From the NCBI GenBank assembly GCA_030386875.1, contig CM059564.1, forward strand, positions 40,506,075-40,570,074: a stretch of 64,000 bases of DNA. Reading direction: 5' to 3'. The DNA is from Morinoia aosen (lineage: Eukaryota > Arthropoda > Malacostraca > Amphipoda > Talitridae). A program made the translations under genes and the position numbers. The notes under the pieces were generated by a model. That model was not told the DNA's origin. It did not search any database and saw only the letters and a program-made list of their open reading frames with translations. Within the stretch, counting starts at the first letter, position 1. Each line of letters begins with the position of its first letter. This document shows positions 61,701 through 64,000 of the stretch, piece after piece.

Positions 61701-61981
61701 TCAACACGTTGACTGCCTATTGGGACATAAGAGTACCGCTAAGTAAATTGCTCATTTACTTACGGTGTGAATGAACAGAATTTCAATTATTTCAAAATCT
61801 TTTTTTAAACGACTTAACATACGTCGTGAAATGTCATCAAGCTATTATACTTTCACACTTCGTAGGAAAAATACAATTTTTTTCGAGCAGTAAAGTTGTT
61901 TCTCAACTCCACTTCCTACAAGCTTACTTAACATGAGACCGCTGGACGCACTTGTGCGTCCAGCGACAGCGAAATTGTTAA
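61701..61981. mobile_element. possible TTAA-type element with terminal palindrome
   Basis: The left end reads TCAACACGTTGACTGCC, matching TTAACACATTGACTGCG at 20.7 kb. The right end is TTAA at 61978-61981, preceded at 61941-61964 by a near-perfect palindrome with GCTGGACGCAC arms around TT, in the same arrangement as the 20.7-kb copy. The interior is AT-rich with no transposase. Confidence 0.45.
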
Positions 61982-62329
61982 TAAAAAACAAAGTCAGGTC
62001 ACATCAGAGATGCACACACTCACAAAAAAGATAAAAACAAGCACAAATTCACAAAAGAAAAACTGATCCACGCAAGGAAAATTTGTTATTACAACTCATC
62101 AGCGAAGGACGTTTTAAGCGAAAAGAAAACACAAAAAGCAGAAGCAGTAAAACTAGGGAACATCAAAGCGGCAACAAAACTGAGGAACAATACCGCGAAA
62201 TGGATGGCCGAAGAAACGGGTGGTGGAGGTGGGAGAGGTGGAGGGAATGATGCAAGGCGCGGGGTTACCACTACTCCACTTGTTGGGCAAACCTTCGTGG
62301 GAGTTGGTCGGCCAATTAGTGGTGGTGGT

Positions 62330-62820
62330 GAACATGCATCTCACGGTGAACATGTTAATAGTAAACATGCAGCGCACAGTAAGCATGCATCTCACGGTAA
62401 ACATGTTAACGGTGAGCATGCAGCGCACAGTACACATGCATCTCAAGGTAAACATACATGTCAGGGTAAACATGCGTTTCAATGTATACATGCCTTGCAA
62501 ACATGCACAAACAGGAAACATGTTCACGATGAACGAGTATTTAACGATAGGTATGCGTAAACATGTTTCACTACAACAACATGCACTTCACTTTAAACAA
62601 TATAAACATGCGTTTTACTTTGAATAATGTAAACATGCATTTAAATGTTTTTTAAATGTGTATTTAATTTCAAACATACATTCCGTAGTAAACATGCATT
62701 AAGTTGAAAACATGTATGCCACTCTAAACATACAGTACATATATTTCACCGTGAACGTGCACTTCACAGTATACGAGCATTTTACTGTAAACATCCATTT
62801 CACGGTTAACATCCGCTCCA
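62330..62820. repeat. AAACATGCATCTCACGGT degenerate array
   Basis: Units of 15, 18 or 24 bp built on AAACATGCATCTCACGGT continue with increasing divergence to about 62820. Between 62333 and 62698 CATGCA occurs nine times (62333, 62366, 62384, 62417, 62435, 62502, 62580, 62634, 62693), which is TGCATG on the mbl sense strand. Confidence 0.9.
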
Positions 62821-63086
62821 GAAATGAATTTCGTTCATAAGAATTTGTGGTCAAGCCAAAAATTAAATTAACAAGTTGTCTGGAAATCGATTCATTTACC
62901 AGTAATTAGAAATAACTCCTCTAACTTTCAAACGAAAAACATTTCACTTCTTAACAACACTGTAGATGCTTGTCTAGTGATTTCAGAACAGAAATTCCTT
63001 TCTGGACAACACAAGAGAACGGTACAGAAAGCTGTCACGGATGGCCAACTACTGGTAAATAAACACAAGTTTAGAGCAGGGCAGCC

Positions 63087-63364
63087 AGATTAGCATTGGA
63101 AAATTCTCAAATTTCGCCACATGGGGACCACATCAGATTCTTTACGGTAGAAATTTGCATATTATGCCACATGGTAACCAGATTAACGCTTAATGTCAGA
63201 AATTCTAAAATTTGACGGCATAGGAACCACGTCAGATTCTTTACGGTAGAAATTCGCGTATTTTGCCACATGGTACAAAATTATTCCTTGAGAAGCAAAA
63301 TATATTAAATTTGCTCACATGGTCCCCAGATTAGCTTTTTTATGGCGGAAATTCTCAAATTTAT
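63087..63364. repeat. 49-50-bp repeat in dimers of 99 bp
   Basis: CAGATTCTTTACGGTAGAAA at 63134 recurs at 63233. Related half-units contain GCCACATGG(T)AACCA, GATTA(G/A)C and AAATTCTCAAATTT. About six monomers in all, strongly diverged. Confidence 0.85.
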
Positions 63365-64000
63365 TCATATTTAAATCGACTGACGACCGCACTGGCCCCC
63401 CCTGATAGCAACATACAACGAGCATGCAAGGCACTTCACGAGGCATGCTTGGTATTTCAAGTTACTACATTCACACGCACATTGAAATATATACACATCA
63501 CATGCTTCTATGCACCACAAACTTCAAAATAAGTGTTTCGCAGTTTAGCTATTGTAAAACCAACATAAAACGATCCTGATTATTCTCAAACCCATTTTTA
63601 GTAGTTTCAACAAAGAAAGAATCTAATTTCAAACAAAGAAACACGCAGTTTTTAGCAACGAGTCAGCGCATTACACAACCTAAACATCATAAAATTAATA
63701 ATGAAAAAGTCGAAGAAGGAACCACGAACGGGGACAATTTTTAGGTGCAAACGCCATGTAAATGAAGATCAAAAGAAGGCGATAGGAGAAGAGTCCCCGC
63801 GGGAGAGATTTTCCGACATTATAGAGCATTTGGCGCAGGTTTTGTCCTGAAATTGCATTTGGTGGCGGATGATGAACGGCATGAAAGAGGAGCACAGAGC
63901 ATCGCGAGTAACGAGCTTCATTAGCGAGGCTTCTGCGTCAGGAGGGAGAGCGAGACGCCGCTGGTGCTGGTGTGAGTGAAAGGAGGAAGATCTTAGGGTG

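Larger units (their letters stand above)
14735..64000 (-). other. mbl: muscleblind gene span, 5' end outside window
   Basis: This is the span of a muscleblind-family gene, read right to left. Four coding exons are recognised (57538-57356, 48716-48465, 24364-24155, 16332-15340). All junctions are phase 0 and together they encode 545 residues plus a stop. Known Muscleblind proteins are nuclear and cytoplasmic RNA-binding regulators of alternative splicing that bind YGCY in pre-mRNA through two pairs of CCCH fingers. Only the second pair is in this window; the exons for the start codon and fingers 1-2 must lie above position 64000, since nothing between 57539 and 64000 resembles them. The introns are about 8.6, 24.1 and 7.8 kb. 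The right boundary is the window edge, and the left boundary is a guess from a candidate poly(A) signal. Confidence 0.9.
57539..64000 (-). other. partial intron upstream of the linker exon
   Basis: No muscleblind exon or other gene was recognised here. The interval holds several tandem arrays (57569-57820, 58399-58697, 59062-59222, 59428-59568, 62330-62820, 63087-63364) and a transposon-like fragment near 61.7-62.0 kb. The remaining stretches (57.8-58.4, 58.7-59.06, 59.6-61.7, 62.0-62.3 and 63.4-64.0 kb) are AT-rich sequence with only short open frames in all phases. Confidence 0.6.

Noticed and set aside
57930..63895. Search for the muscleblind finger 1-2 exon
   Set aside because: No minus-strand frame here contains the expected CCCH pair, so those exons are placed outside the window.

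Overview
The window is eukaryotic and almost certainly arthropod. Its one recognisable gene is a muscleblind (mbl/MBNL-type) splicing regulator on the minus strand. The identification rests on two linked CCCH zinc fingers with MBNL-type spacing, the linker ending KLPRTDRLE, a GKKRTRDPTDEVIM basic segment, and a long C-terminal exon with the arthropod-like signature FPGVLPYKR...KSGVPMFQPG...VPVSCEY, ending QPYKKLKTV. A crustacean or chelicerate fits the long, repeat-filled introns, but the sequence does not settle the lineage.

Layout in transcription order (right to left). 64000-57539 is the 3' part of an intron; exons for the 5'UTR, start codon and zinc fingers 1-2 must lie beyond position 64000. 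57538-57356 is the inter-finger linker exon (61 codons). 57355-48717 is an intron. 48716-48465 is the zinc finger 3-4 exon (84 codons). 48464-24365 is a 24-kb intron with most of the large tandem arrays. 24364-24155 is the poly-alanine and basic-motif exon (70 codons). 24154-16333 is an intron. 16332-15340 is the terminal coding exon (330 residues plus TGA). A 3'UTR follows, with a candidate AATAAA at 14752-14757. Positions 1 to about 14.7 kb are downstream flank with no gene I can support. Every junction is phase 0, so the four exons join into one 545-residue partial protein and each internal exon can be skipped in frame.

The non-coding DNA is dominated by minisatellites with units of 18-68 bp and by short non-autonomous DNA transposons. 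These include a fold-back element with TTA flanks (19435-19695) and a TTAA-bounded family with related termini (about 18.8, 20.7, 32.1, 35.8 and 61.7 kb). Tandem arrays abut two of the acceptor sites, at 57539 and 48717. Several arrays carry YGCY, the Muscleblind RNA motif, on the mbl sense strand only, and the poly-alanine tracts are written as CUG-rich RNA. Another array carries nine UGCAUG (Rbfox-type) motifs on the sense strand. Together these suggest, without proving, that repeat expansion inside mbl created binding platforms for its own protein or partner splicing factors.
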